Shown here piece by piece: positions 1-11,310 of a DNA stretch of 64,000 bases. This stretch comes from Takakia lepidozioides (lineage: Eukaryota; Streptophyta; Takakiopsida; Takakiales; Takakiaceae), in assembly GCA_030704615.1 (NCBI GenBank), contig CM060734.1, positions 622,001 to 686,000 of the forward strand, read 5' to 3'. The position numbers were made by a program, and so were the translations under genes. Below the pieces are notes generated by a model. It saw only the letters and a program-made list of their open reading frames with translations, was not told where the DNA came from and did not search any database. Numbering within the stretch: the stretch's first letter is position 1; each line of letters starts with the position of its first letter.

Positions 1-320
1 AGAGGTAATATCAGCCCCATATCTTGGCTCTTTGGCTCCTTGATGCTCTCTAAGACAAGATTAAGCACTCCACAGTCTTTGCCAAGCTCCTGAAACCCTA
101 AGGTTTACATTTCCAGCCACAAGACACTCCTCTTGTGGTGCAAGAGCTCTTCTTCCAAGCTTTGAAACCCTAGGTGCACATTCCATGGCCTTGCCGCACC
201 TCTTAGCTCCTGTTCCAACCCTGCCCTTTCAATGCTGAAGCTCGAGATTGAAATCCAATCTCAACATACTCCACAAAGTGCACTGATTTGCCCCAAGCCA
301 AATCAACCCTTTAGCTTGGT
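1..320. other. Left flank of the chromovirus insertion
   Basis: I see no coding region here. This stretch is the original neighbour of position 7354 onward, because the element at 326-7353 has split the two. Read on the minus strand it would continue the 3' end of the LINE fragment at 7359-8730, but I cannot recognise LINE protein in it. Confidence 0.4.
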
Positions 321-325
321 CTTGC
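321..325. repeat. Target-site duplication CTTGC, left copy
   Basis: CTTGC directly precedes the first TG of the left LTR, and the same five bases follow the right LTR at 7354-7358. Five bases is the usual duplication length for Ty3/gypsy integrases, so the two LTRs bound one insertion. Confidence 0.9.
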
Positions 326-1049
326 TGTCGCGCACCCCACTTCGGTAAACTCCCCTTCAAGTCATAGTTACTCGCTTTGATGCGCGCGCCTGACTCCCAA
401 CCTGGCCGCCCGGGCCAACTTGGAGCTTCGGCTGCTCACCGGGACATAACGGTCCCCTTTCGCTTCCCTCTAAAACCCTCCACCTATTTGGGACTAGGAG
501 AATTCCCTTTGGTAGATGGCAGTCCGGAACAGCTCCCCACTCTTTGGTCGCTTTCCGGCTCGCTCGCTTACTCACTAGTTTTTGGTCACCAACGGGCTTG
601 CACCGTTCTCGGGGTTACTACTCCCTATATATACTTCTGTAGCTGTCCGCGGGGGTTTCACAACCAGCCATGCCATTTTATGGCGAACCACCACGAAACC
701 CTCGACTCCCGGTGGTGAGTCGCGGTGAGTCTTGGCCCACTCACCACGGCCCCTATGGACCGTGATGAGTCCCAAGACTCCCCACGACTCCCACCACGAG
801 GTCTCCGCCCCCATGGTGAGTCCTATGCCACCCCCACTAAGTCCCACTAAGCTACCACCACCCCTTGTGGAGCCACCCCCACCGCAACCCGGTGTGCGGG
901 GCTCCACCTAGTGAGCGCCTCCGCCTCCTTGAGTGCCTTGGGCACTCAAGGGTGCTTCAGCCCCCCATACCTATCGCTGCCGCTGCCCCCACCACAGGGG
1001 CAGCCCCTCATGTGTCCCGACCCCCTGCCCTCAAGGCAAAGGGCCGACA
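326..1049 (-). repeat. 3' LTR of the chromovirus
   Basis: Matches 6628-7353 almost base for base. The inner end reads CCGACA where the other LTR has CCGCGACA, a 2-bp loss. On the minus strand a TATA box (TATATATAGGG) lies at about 624-634, the likely core promoter. Confidence 0.93.
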
Positions 1050-1887
1050 CACACCCCTACCAACAGGGAGTCGATGTCCTCATCGACTTGTCCATTTTGT
1101 AGAAACGAACATCCAAGTTGTGGCGTCCCACATCAAGGAGTTTGTTTCCGTACCATGGCGTCCCATGGCAAAGAACCAAACCCCACACTTGACTCTACTC
1201 TCCACTAGCTAGTTCGGCCGACTTCCTCCAAGTCCCGGCCAAGGGTGGAGCCTCTCCAGCTCCTCCCAGTGCACTCTTCTTGGCCTACTTCAAGGCCAAG
1301 GAACGATCCTCCCGAGGATCGAATCGCCTTACTGCAACAACATTGCTTGCGATCGCTCATGATGCCGCTTTTGGCATCACCTTGAGCAAGGGTTCACCTG
1401 GAACCCTCTTTGACTAGGAAGATAACCTTGAACCAACCGTGCGCCCCAATCACTACAATTGGGTCCGCCTTGGAATGCTGGCCTGAGGTACGGGAACACG
1501 CCGAAGCCGCACTACGACTTCGTCCCGAGGCTACACGATTATAGTACGTGAACGGAAGCACGTAGCTTCCGCGTTAGCCCGCACTACAAGGCAACCCCCT
1601 CGGTAGCGCAGTTATACGCGCACGCGCCAGGTGCGCACTAGCACGTGAACTCCCAAAGAAGGCGCAAGTTTCCTTGCCCCTTGGATGGGAGTCACCCGAT
1701 TTCGGCACTGCGCAAACACGATTAACCCAATTTACCTCTCCCACTTTTGTAAGCTAGCATGCATTCTACACACTAGCCAACCACACCATGCATCACCATT
1801 CCAAACAAATAGGACGCACAATTTGGAACCCATTTCCTTTATAACAAATTTTTGTACAATACAAGTTTTTGCAATCGGATTCCTGAG
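1050..1887 (-). other. Non-coding 3' region and polypurine tract of the chromovirus
   Basis: Lies between the end of the integrase frame and the 3' LTR. On the minus strand GGTAGGGGTG sits just before the LTR (about 1051-1062) and fits a polypurine tract. No coding frame is seen in the rest. Confidence 0.6.
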
Positions 1888-3300
1888 CTAGCTAACCGGG
1901 CTAAGCATGCATTTCCTCCCCCACGCTCCAAGGTTGATGTCCCCATCAACGCTTCTTCCGCTTTTGAGGTCGCCCTTCGAAACTGCAACCGCCTCGGATG
2001 CGTTTCCCATTTCTGAGGCACGCACCCAAGATGCCTCCACATGATGATAGCCCTTCCATTTGACGAGATACTCCGTTTCTCGGTTCTTGAACCTCCTCGA
2101 CTTAAGTATTGCCTCCACCTCGTACTCAGGTTCATTTTCATGATCCAACAGCATAGGTGGCGGACGCAACACTTGATGCCGATTCGGACGCGCTTCATCT
2201 TTGAAGTAAGGCTTCAAAAGGGAGACATGGAATACTGGGTGCACCTTGCTGTTTGCCGGCAGCTCCAATTCATACACATCCTCATTCATAACCTTCCGAA
2301 TGCGAAAGGGTCCCGCATACGGAGGTACGAACTTCGGACTCACTTCCGGAGGTAGTCGGAAATTCTTGATGTTCAACCAGACCTCTGTGCCTGCCTCAAA
2401 CTTCACTTCCCTCCGCTTCCGATTCGCCTGCCTTTCATACCGTTTCCTAGCTTTGGCAATGTTGTACTTTGCGAGCTTCAACAAACGCTCGCGTTCTTCC
2501 AGTACCGCCGCTACTGCCGGTTCCTCAACGTCCTGGGCGGCCCAACTTGTCGGCACCAGAGGTGCTTTTCCATAGACCAACGAAAGGGGAAACTCCCGTT
2601 GCGGAGTGTTCTGTGTTATTATAACAGAACTCTGCCGCGTCTAAGTGTTCCATCCAGTCTGATTGGTCTGCCGACACGTAATTCCGCAAGAATTGCTTCA
2701 CTACGGAATTCACTCTTTCCGTTTGGCCGTCCGTCGTAGGTCGGAAGGCGGTGCTCATCTTCAGCCTCGTCCCCATCTTCTTCCAAAGTGCTCTCCAAAT
2801 TTACTCGTAAACTTTGGATCGCGGTCCGAGACAATATCCTTCGGGACTCCATGATGCTTTAAGACGTGGGCGAAGTAAAGTCGCCCTGTCTCCTGCGCCG
2901 TTGCCGTCTCCTTGGTGGGGATGAAATGGCCCATTTTACTGAACCTATCACCACCACCATGATTGCATCGAATCCTTTTGACAGCGGCATAGCAGTCATG
3001 AAATCCATCGAGACGCTTTCCCAAGTCCCCTCTGGAATCGGCAAGGGTTGTAACAGCCCCGCTTGCTTTTTGTACTCGCTCCGGTTTTGTTGGCATGTGG
3101 TGCATGTCTTGACATACTCCTCTGCCTCCTCCCTCAGTTTGGGCCAGAAATACTCTTTCTTCAAGAGTGCCGCAGTGCGCTTGGCTCCGCCGTGGCCCGC
3201 AAGCGGGCTATCATGGCATTCTCTCAAGAGACTATCTCTGATCCCTCCCTTCGGCACGTAGAGACGCTTTTGCTTTATACCGGAGCAGTCCATTTTGCAA
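1888..3300 (-). pseudogene. Integrase with C-terminal chromodomain (chromovirus pol, frame-broken)
   Basis: Integrase pastes the cDNA into host DNA; the chromodomain directs it to marked chromatin. Reading right to left: an H2C2 zinc-binding region near 3230-3130 (HDSPLAGHGG, then CTTCQQNR); a catalytic core with SMDFMTAMPLSKG near 3040, SDRDPKFTSKF near 2830 and STAFRPTTDGQTERVN near 2740; then a continuous 230-codon stretch 2580-1888 with HPVFHVSLLKPYF and the chromodomain (EYLVKWKGYHHVEASWV, about 2050-2000). The core is spread over three frames, with breaks near 2860-2960, 2770 and 2580. The family is clear from the chromodomain. This copy could not make an intact integrase as written. 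Confidence 0.92.
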
Positions 3301-3925
3301 GTGGAACTGCGATTTAACCCCCATCCTCAAGTCCTGCATCACGGACTTCGCCAGCTCATCCTTCCGGCAAGCCTTCCGGATCTTCCTTTGGAGCGCCGTC
3401 TCGCCCTTGTACACCAACAAGAGCTGCTGCTTTCTACTTAAAGCATCGGCCACCACATTGTCCCGTCCCGGTTTGTACTGGATATCCACGTCGAACACTG
3501 CCAAAGTATCTTGCCACCTAAGTTGTTTTGGGGACAACTTGGGCTGCGTGGCAAAATACTTCACCGTGACATTGTCCGTGAACACCTTCACTGGGTTGGA
3601 ACCAACATAGTGGCGCCAAGCTCAAGGCAATGCACCACCGCCTTCATCTCTTTTCGTGCGTCGGCCACCGTCGCTCCACTTCATTCAGTTTCTTACTTTC
3701 GTAAGCCACTGGACGTCCATCTTGCATAAGTACACCCCCAATCGCGAAGTCCGACGCATCTGTATGAATCTCAAACGGACGATCGAACTCCGGGATTTTC
3801 AAGACTGGAGCTTCCGCCATCCGCTGCTTCAATTCAGCAAAAGCTTGGCCACAAAAGGTGTTCCATACCCAGACTTTGGATTTACACAGAAGGTCCGACA
3901 GCTGGCCCCGCCATCTTGTCAAAAT
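3230..3925 (-). pseudogene. RNase H domain of chromovirus pol (frame-broken)
   Basis: RNase H removes the RNA strand during reverse transcription. Visible are RPFEIHTDASDFAIGGVLMQ with the catalytic Asp of TDAS near 3770, ESKKLNEVERRWPTHEKR near 3680, and downstream FTDNVTVKYF, QLRWQDTLAVFDVDIQYKPG and NVVADALSRK near 3590-3420. The first part and the later part are in different frames, with the break near 3600-3640. The order fits Ty3/gypsy pol. Confidence 0.9.
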
Positions 3926-3979
3926 TTCTCACATACTCCTGTAATAGGAGGCGAGTCCTAAGAAGGATCGCACTCGCCG

Positions 3980-4690
3980 GACCGAAGTCGAGGCTCCCCA
4001 GTCCAAGTATCGCCCTCACCTTTCTTTCATCCCATTTTGATCCCAATCCTGTGTAATCACATGCCCAAGAACTAACTCCACTTTCGTGACCCCGGGGGGG
4101 GAATTCCGCACTTTGAAGCTTTGGCATACGCTTTCCCTTCTCCCTTCTCGCAATTTTTTTGGGAAACCCCTTTTGAGTTTCTCTACAGAACTAGTTCCTG
4201 CCTTTTGTTTTTCGAGTACACCAAGATGTCGTCGATGTACACGATCAACAAAGTCATCAACCACTCCTGGAAAAGGCTGTTCATCAGCGTGCTAAAGTCG
4301 CTGGTGCATTGGTGAGCCCAAAAGGCATCACCAAGAACTCATATGAACCATACCTTGTCCTGCACGCGGTCTTCTCTCTCCTCATCTCCTTCCGCCACCC
4401 GAATTTGGTGATAGCCGGAGCGCAAGTCGATCCGGCTGAAATACTTCGCGCTCCTGCCAACCGATCGAAGAGGTCGTCGATCCTCGGCAAAAGGTACCGG
4501 GTTTTTGATAGTCACCTTATTCAGAGCCCTGTAATCGACACACATCCGCAGCGTCCCATCCTTCTTGTCTGCGAATAGCACCGGGGCTCCGTAAGGTGAC
4601 TTACTCGGCCGGATGTACCCCTTTGACATTAGATCTTTGAGCTGAGTCTTCAGCTCGACCAACTCTCTGTGGCTCAACCGTAGGGCGCCT
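3980..4690 (-). pseudogene. Reverse transcriptase domain of chromovirus pol (frame-broken)
   Basis: Fingers-palm motifs are plain: [15 protein letters not shown] and [16 protein letters not shown] (about 4620-4520), [13 protein letters not shown] (near 4430) and [15 protein letters not shown] (near 4320). The catalytic region that should follow near 4240 appears as VDDFVDRVHRRHLGVLE, shifted out of frame just before the YxDD box. Frames change near 4490, 4340 and 4270. The run of nine G at 4092-4100 lies at another frame change. Confidence 0.9.
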
Positions 4691-4899
4691 TGGCAGGCGG
4701 TTCCGATCCCGGTATCACGTCATCTTGTGGTCAACTCCTCTTCGCGGTGGCAAAGCCGCTTGGTAAATCCCTCCGGCATCATATCCTGGTATTTCTTGTC
4801 CTTTCTCCAAAATCCCTTTGATCCAATCTGGGCTCGGTTCCCCATCGCCTTCTCCTTTCACTTCTCTAATGTAAAGCAAAAACTGGGGCTTCGTGTGCC

Positions 4900-5345
4900 T
4901 CCTCCACGGCCCACTCATTTGCTGATAGAGAGGTTTATTATTCGCCCTCCCCCGGATTTGGGCATTTCAGACACTCGTAAAATCTCGCCACCATCCCCCA
5001 CATGTGCAGCGTGACTACTCTCTTGCGGCCATCTATGACCGCTCCGGATTTGCTCAAAAATGTCATCCCCAAAATGAGATCCACTCCATCGATCTCGGCA
5101 GATGGTGAAGTTCTCACGTCCCTCCAACTCTCCCCCTTTGAAGAGGAACATCAATCGCCAACCTTGTCGCCAACTGTGGTTCTCCTTTGGCAGAACGCAC
5201 CTCAATAGAGGCCCCAACACAGTCCTTGTCGGGGTCCCAGCTTTTGTGCCGTTGCCGGTGTCATGAAGGAGTGCGACGCTCTCCTTGTCCCACCAACAAC
5301 GACACATTAGTTCCGGATATTATCCCCATCCACGAACAATAACTG
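4900..5345 (-). pseudogene. Aspartic protease region of the chromovirus (degenerate)
   Basis: Between the gag zinc knuckle and RT, where the retroviral-type protease belongs. Reading across frames I see SFMTPATAQKLG near 5260 (the stretch after the active-site loop) and GVDLILGMTFLSKSGAVID near 5070, which matches the D-V-I-L-G-M segment of Ty3/gypsy proteases. The active-site DSGA is not intact: an in-frame stop and frame changes lie near 5300. Confidence 0.7.
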
Positions 5346-5413
5346 ACTCCCTTTTTCGTAAGGTGCCAGTTTCCTGATACAACTCACAAGAAAATTTGCC
5401 TACCTTGCAAGTC

Positions 5414-6600
5414 CTAAGCGACCACCGCTTCCACCAAGCGACTGATGGTATCTTCCAACAGGCTCCGTGGTCGCCCCGAGTCATGTTTCAATTGTCGGGG
5501 CTTCGTGCACTTCTTGGCCATGTGCCCGGGCTCCCCGCAATTGAAACACACTCCATCAAAGGTCGCCTTCTGTCCGCCATAAGCCGCTCCCACCACCGCC
5601 TCTTTTTTCCTTTCGAAGCACCGGGTGCCGCCTTGACGTTTGAAGGCCCTCCCTTCGATTTCCACGTGCCATTTTGCCGCGTGGCCTATCCCACTTCTTT
5701 TCGTCCGGTCGGAAGGAGTCACCTTCCCGCCGAATCTTCTTGTGGTTCAGCTCCGTACGGCCTTGTCTTTCACCCCTAGGGACATCCGAGAAACATTCAG
5801 CCCTCTCAATTGCCTCATTCAAAGTCTTGGGTGGCTTCTCCTCCAACTTCCGCCTAGCCCATAGGGCCAGTCCCGCCACAAAGTTGAAGACCATTTCTGG
5901 TTCTGCCATGTCCGCGACTTCGAGCAACAGCACATTGAAATCCTGGACATACCCCCTAATGTCATCTGTTTGCTTCAAATTCCTCATCTTGTCCCGGGCA
6001 AGCCAGGACGCGTTGAGGGGCACAAACTGTCTCTTCAACAATTCCTTGAACCCTCCAGTTCAAGGTTTCCGACTTGGACCTCGGTCGTGAAGGCGTTTCT
6101 GCCACCATTGTTGAGCATAGCCCCTCAAATAGGTGGGAGCCACTTCCACCCGATCCTCGTCACTCAACTTGGCCGCCTGGAAGTACTGCTCTAGCTCCAA
6201 GAGCCAGGTGTTGAGTGCCTTCCGATTTCGGACGCCCTCGAAGGTGCCGGGTTCCTTAGGCTTCACCTTAAACTTTGCCTTAGCGGAAGTGGCATTAGCC
6301 GCCTTCAACACATCTTTCAACGTCCCGCCAAACTGCGCCAACAACCCTTCCCAAAAGGCTGCCGGCATGGGAGGCATCTCTTGGTTTGTCGGAGCTCTCA
6401 AGGATTCCTCGGGCTCCGACTCCTCGGATTCCTCCCGCTCTTGGGCGGCCTTGTTTTCGGAAACATGCATCGCTTCCTCAAACGGCCGCCTCGGTGACAC
6501 GCCGCCCCCATCGGGCTCACCGGGATCATCATCTTTGGGCCATTCCGCTTTCGCTTCGGCTTGCCGACCCCATGATGAGGCCAATCCCAGGACGATTGCG
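5414..6600 (-). pseudogene. Gag with CCHC zinc knuckle (chromovirus, frame-broken)
   Basis: Gag forms the particle that packages the RNA. The amino part (6600 down to about 6060) holds an acidic segment and then the capsid-like region TFEGVRNRKALNTWLLELEQ and LRGYAQQWWQKR. This continues in a second frame from 6041 (FVPLNASWLARDKMRNLKQ, VADMAEPEMVFNFVAGL). The zinc knuckle CFNCGEPGHMAKKC lies near 5545-5500 in a third frame. At least two frameshifts separate these parts. Confidence 0.88.
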
Positions 6601-6613
6601 TACTGAACTCTAA

Positions 6614-6625
6614 GCTCTGATACCA
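6614..6625 (-). promoter_or_regulatory. Primer-binding site for initiator tRNA-Met
   Basis: The minus strand reads TGGTATCAGAGC two bases inside the 5' LTR. This is the standard sequence complementary to the 3' end of plant initiator tRNA-Met, and it fixes the element's orientation. Confidence 0.93.
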
Positions 6626-6627
6626 AG

Positions 6628-7353
6628 TGTCGCGCACCCCACTTCGGTAAACTCCCCTTCAAGTCATAGTTACTCGCTTTGATGCGCGCGCCTGACTCCC
6701 AACCTGGCCGCCCGGGCCAACTTGGAGCTTCGGCTGCTCACCGGGACATAACGGTCCCCTTTCGCTTCCCTCTAAAACCCTCAGCCTAATTGGGACTAGG
6801 AGAATTCCCTTTGGTAGATGGCAGTTTGGAACAGCTCCCCACTCTTTGGTCGCTTTCCGGCTCGCTCGCTTACTCACTAGCTTTTGGTCACCAACGGGCT
6901 TGCACCGTTCTCGGGGTTACTACTCCCTATATATACTTCTGTAGCTGTCCGCGGGGGTTTCACAACCAGCCATGCCATTTATGGCGAACCACCACGAAGA
7001 CCCTCGATTCTCGGTGGTGAGTCGCGGTGAGTCTTGGCCCGCTCACCACGGCCCCTATGGACCGTGATGAGTCCCAAGACTCCCCACAACTCCCACCACG
7101 AGGTCTCCGCCCCCATGGTGAGTCCTATGCCACCCCCACTAAGTCCCACTAAGCTACCACCACCCCTTGTGGAGCCACCCCCACCGCAACCCAGTGTGCG
7201 GGGCTCCGCCTAGTGAGCGCCTCCGCTTCCCTGAGTGCCTTGGGCACTCAAGGGTGCCTCAGCCCCCCATACCTATCGCTGCCGCTGCCCCCACCACAGG
7301 GGCAGCCCCTCATGTGTCCCGACCCCCTGCCCTCAAGGCAAAGGGCCGCGACA
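6628..7353 (-). repeat. 5' LTR of the chromovirus
   Basis: Partner of 326-1049. It has perfect short terminal inverted ends (TGTCGCG and CGCGACA), a TATA box on the minus strand at about 6926-6936, and is followed by the CTTGC target duplication at 7354-7358. Confidence 0.95.
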
Positions 7354-7358
7354 CTTGC
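7354..7358. repeat. Target-site duplication CTTGC, right copy
   Basis: Identical to 321-325 and directly next to the LTR end. Confidence 0.9.
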
Positions 7359-8730
7359 AATCCTTCACAAGACTCACGGACCAAGATTGACAAGAAGCAG
7401 GGATGGAACGTTCAATGTTACGCAAAATCAGATACTTCCAGGGGCCAGCAAAAGGAAGAAAGGATCTGGGGATCCATTTCACAATCAAAGCTCTGAATTC
7501 TCGTTCAATATCTAAAATGCCCAGTCCCCTATCCTTCTTCTTACAACATAATTGATCCCAAGATACAAGTGCACTCTTATAAGAATTGACATCCTTTGCC
7601 TCCCATAAGAAACTTCGTATGAGGGCCTTGATATGCCTTAAAAGAATTGAACCGGGATCCCACACCGAAGCTGTGAACCATAGAGAAGCAGACAACACCT
7701 GGTTGACCACTAAAACCCTACCAGCCAGAGAGAGATGTGCTAAACTCCAAAAACAAAGCTGCATCCTAAGGGATCTGATGATTTTATCAAAGCGCAAGTC
7801 AGGAGAAATAAAGTGACCCATGAGGTGACCGAGCAAGGAATGGGAGTCACCGTCAGCAAGCCAAAATAGTCCAAGGTCCAGACCCCAGGGAGGGAGATGA
7901 GTAAACCGACCTAAACTCAAGGAGAGGAGCCCCACCGACTTACCCCAATTAATTTTAAAGCCCGAAGCCAAACAAAACAAGTTCAGGGAGTTAATCCCTA
8001 AATCAATGTTCCTCTTATCAATGTTCCTTCAATAGAGCACCGAGTTGTCATCATACATCGAAACCTTGAGGTTATAAGGGGACTGGTATAAGAAGACCAG
8101 TCAGATCTCCCTGAGAATCCATAAGGTAACCGAGGCAATCAGCAACAATTAAAAATAGGAAAAGGGAGAGGAGACATCCCTGTCTCACCGAGCGCTGAAG
8201 GGGAAAGGCAGAAGAAAGCCAGTCGTTAGTCAGAACTCTGCTAGACCCCGAAAGAGGAGAATCTTAATCCAATCCAGAAAGGAACCATGGATGCCGGACT
8301 GAAGAAGGGCCGAGAGAAGACAACCCCAATTAATCCTGTCAAAGGCTTTTTCGAAATCTAGCATCAACAAGGCCAGGGGTTGATCACAATCAGAAGCAAA
8401 ATGTAAGGCCTCATTAGCCAATAAGACGCTTCTTCACAAACCCCGTCTACGCCGGGCGGATCACAGAAGGTAATAAGGATGGAAGCCGGATTGCCAGGGC
8501 CTTGGTGATTATTTTGTAAGCCGTGTTTAGAAGAGTAATAGGGCCGTAATTGGCAATGTTATCCTTATCCCCCTTTTTGAAGATAAGAGCAATGACACCC
8601 ATGGACATTGAAAGGGCATCAGTTTCTTAGAGAGGATGTCGTTGGCCATTGACAGGAAATCCCCCGAAAGAGTCATCCAAAGGGCACTATAAAATTCCAC
8701 TGGAATCCCATCCACCCCAGGGATCAATAC
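7359..8730 (-). mobile_element. Decayed L1-type LINE, reverse transcriptase fragment
   Basis: Non-LTR retrotransposon remains on the minus strand. Upstream part (8736-8527): DGIPVEFYSALWMTLSGDF, the segment before RT. Middle (8421-8230): LALLMLDFEKAFDRINWGCL, the RT motif with the first catalytic Asp. Downstream (7980-7333): ASGFKINWGKSVG, LAGRVLVVNQVLSASLWF and RSFLWEAKDVNSYKSALVSW, the thumb and C-terminal part typical of plant L1-like elements. Several frames are used and the catalytic FADD box near 8050-8100 is not legible. The chromovirus sits at its 3' side, so the LINE is the older of the two. No poly(A) tail or target duplication was found. Confidence 0.85.
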
Positions 8731-8935
8731 CAGCACTACTAGTCTGGTATGTGAAAATTAAAATATTGGTACAACAGTGGTCGGAGCCAGCGATCATATA
8801 GGATAACAGGAATTTCGTTATCGGAAAATGGGCACATTGGCTAACGGGTCTGACAGGCCCAATACAGAAATCCATGCGAGGCTGGCAGGAAGGACTAGCA
8901 GCTACAGTCCGTGAACTGTTTGTCTTGATTCTCTT

Positions 8936-8958
8936 TTCTCTCTCTCTCTCTCTCTCTG
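8936..8958. repeat. (CT)n microsatellite
   Basis: About eleven CT units lie 130 bp before the start of the lycopene cyclase copy. In an intact plant gene this could be part of a 5' UTR. Confidence 0.8.
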
Positions 8959-10138
8959 GGATTTGTTTGTGTTTAAACGTTTCAACCCTGAGATACTTTC
9001 CTGGAGAAAGTTTGTGGATCGATGCAATGTAGATAGTGGGCGGGGTTGGAGTTGGAGTGTGTGCATTGTTGGCATGGCTTGTTGACACAATGTCGACAAT
9101 TTGCCACTCTCGACTCTCTCTCTTCCCTTCAACCATCTCTGTTAATTCGAAGAAAGATCACCAACTTGCAATTACACAGCTTTCATGGTCATCTGGGTGC
9201 AACGTGTTTCGCGAGACTGAGGCCATACACAGCAGGTCCCCAGGAAAAAAGTCATCTCGCTCGCAAGAGGGGCTCGTGGCGTGCAGGGCAAGCACGCTGC
9301 TAGAGAATGTGATCGTGTCAGAATCCAAGAGGATGAATTTGAAGTACGATTTAGCCCGGTTTGATCCCCTTAAGCGGCGTCCAGTGGACCTAGTGGTGGT
9401 GGGGGTGGGTCCAGCGGGGCTGGCTGTGGCACACAGAGTATCAGACAGGGAGTGAGTGTTTGTTGCATAGATCCAGCTCCTCAGAGAGTTTGGCCAAATA
9501 ATTATGGTGTCTGGGTTGACGAGTTTGAGGCCATGAATTTGTTGGATTGCTTGGATTACACCTGGGCTAGCACGTCAGTGTATCTTGACGATGCCTGGAA
9601 GAAGCTGCTGGATAGACCCTATGGCCGTGTCAATCGTACTCGGTTGAAGTCCAAGATGATCGAGGCATGCATTTTGCAGGGAGTTGAGTTCCATCAATCC
9701 AAGGTTTGCTTTTTCTTCTTCTGTGTAAAACATTTTGATATATTTCACGGGACTGGGATAGATGACACTACGGCGAGTTTTACGTAGTGAGGGAAACGTT
9801 CATAGATTCGATATACCATTGTAACAGTGGAAGTACTAGACAGGAAGTTTGACTTTTGGGAAATCACTCATCATACTGCGCTTTAATCAACATATTGTCC
9901 AGAAGTTAACCAAGGTTGCTGTGTGCTCATCTTGTTACCTCTTATGTGTTGCCTTTCAGTATCCTAAAGTCGCCGCATTGACCGGAACAGGTTAGGAATG
10001 TGGCGCACAGCGACGATGGCTCTTATGTAGCATGTGATGATGGCACTTTGATAGAGGCAGCTCTGGATGCCACGGGGTTCTCAAGGCAGCTGGTGCGACA
10101 TGACAAGCTCTTCAACCCTGCCTACCTAGTTGCCTATT

Positions 10139-10346
10139 TGTTGGAAGTCAATTCTAACATTCATCAAGTCATATGATGAATCTTGAAAGGACACAACTGT
10201 TAGACAAAGTGTTGTGATCTGTGTGAGTTAGACCTATTGTGACCTATTGGCTGTATCAATAGTCACAACTGTTCATATGTCTTAAAGTGAGCACACGCTC
10301 ACTATTGTAACATCTTCTTCATTATCAATTCTCCATAAATTTTACA
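10139..10346 (+). repeat. 5' LTR of the TRIM-like element
   Basis: 208 bp, TG...CA. It differs from the 3' LTR by an extra GACCTATTGGCTG-like segment and lacks the CT-rich insert seen there. Confidence 0.9.
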
Positions 10347-10358
10347 TGGTATCAGAGC
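10347..10358 (+). promoter_or_regulatory. Primer-binding site of the TRIM-like element
   Basis: TGGTATCAGAGC directly abuts the LTR end and is complementary to initiator tRNA-Met. Confidence 0.92.
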
Positions 10359-11100
10359 TAGTGCTCAACCGATCCATAGAGATCTAATGAGAGTCGACTT
10401 AAGATTGTCATGCTAGTATTGTAATACTAGTAGATATGATTGTCAAACAACTATCAAAGAAGATCTAAGATATTCACGATCTAAACTATTATATATAAAA
10501 CCAAACTTTGCAATATAGTATACCATAAGCACCTAAATCTGGTGAACATTATTCCTAGGCAAAGAAGCCCACGATGGAATATTCATGGTGAAAAACTGCA
10601 GAGAAAGAAATCATGGAGACAATTGAGTCTAATGGCCATTTCAAACATTTTAAAATGTTATTCAAGCATGTAACAATTTCGATTGTTAATGATGCTTGGA
10701 GTTCCAACAAACTTGTTTAAGAACCTTCATAGAGTTATGTCATGCGGCATTAGCTTAAAGAAGAGTTCTAAGGTGTCATCCCAACAGCACACTATTGGTG
10801 CATTATTTGAACTTCAAATGAGCAATTTCTCCAACAAGAACTTCTATTTGAAAATCAAGCTGTCTCTGAACTAATTGATAGCAAGCTGGTCACAATTACG
10901 ACTTCCACTTTGATGTGAACGAAGTCTCAGTTCGACCACGAGAAAGGGAGCACATGTGAGAGGACATTGGCCAACGCCGACAACTCTATAGATCTTATTT
11001 AATCAAAGATTAAAATTATGTGAATATGCTTTAATAGCATTGTTGGAAAAAAACAGGACCTTCAGAATTTAGACTCTTGAATTTTTTCATTGAGGGAGGG

Positions 11101-11310
11101 TGTTGGAAGTCAATTCTAACATTCATCAAGTCATATGATGAATCTTGTAGGGACACAACTATTAGACAAAGAGTTGTGATCTATGTGAGTTAGACCTATT
11201 GTGAATAGTAACAACTGTTCATATGTCTTAAAGTGAGCACACGCTCACTATTGTAACATCTTCTTCATTATCAATTACAAGTCACTCTCTCTCTCTCCAT
11301 AAATTTTACA
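11101..11310 (+). repeat. 3' LTR of the TRIM-like element
   Basis: 210 bp, preceded by the purine tract at 11092-11100. It carries a (CT)n insert near 11285-11297 absent from the 5' LTR, so the two LTRs have diverged by indels. Confidence 0.9.

Larger units (their letters stand above)
326..7353 (-). mobile_element. Complete Ty3/gypsy chromovirus, minus strand
   Basis: A 7.0-kb LTR retrotransposon. In element order (right to left) it has a 726-bp 5' LTR, a primer-binding site, gag with a zinc knuckle, protease, reverse transcriptase, RNase H, integrase with a C-terminal chromodomain, a non-coding 3' stretch and a 724-bp 3' LTR. It is flanked by CTTGC on both sides. The LTRs start TGTCG and end in CGACA. 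I counted about 15 substitutions and a few indels between them, roughly 2%, so the insertion is fairly young. The protein-coding part is nevertheless split over several frames, so this copy cannot encode a full polyprotein as written. Whether those breaks are real or indel errors in the sequence is unclear. Confidence 0.95.
10139..11310 (+). mobile_element. TRIM-like LTR retrotransposon in lycopene cyclase exon 2
   Basis: A 1172-bp element with both LTRs (10139-10346 and 11101-11310), each running TGTTGGAAG to TTTTACA. A primer-binding site TGGTATCAGAGC follows the first LTR and a purine tract GAGGGAGGG precedes the second. The flanks are CTATT (10134-10138) and CTATG (11311-11315), a 5-bp target duplication with one later change. 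Removing the element restores the cyclase reading V-A-Y-G-I-V-A-E-V. The ~740-bp interior has no useful frame, so it must have moved with enzymes from another element. The size fits a TRIM or a deletion derivative of a copia element. The orientation is given by the primer site. Confidence 0.92.

Noticed and set aside
9090-9787. Two separate genes around the frameshift at 9449
   Set aside because: Both halves align end to end with one beta-cyclase; a single lost G explains the break.
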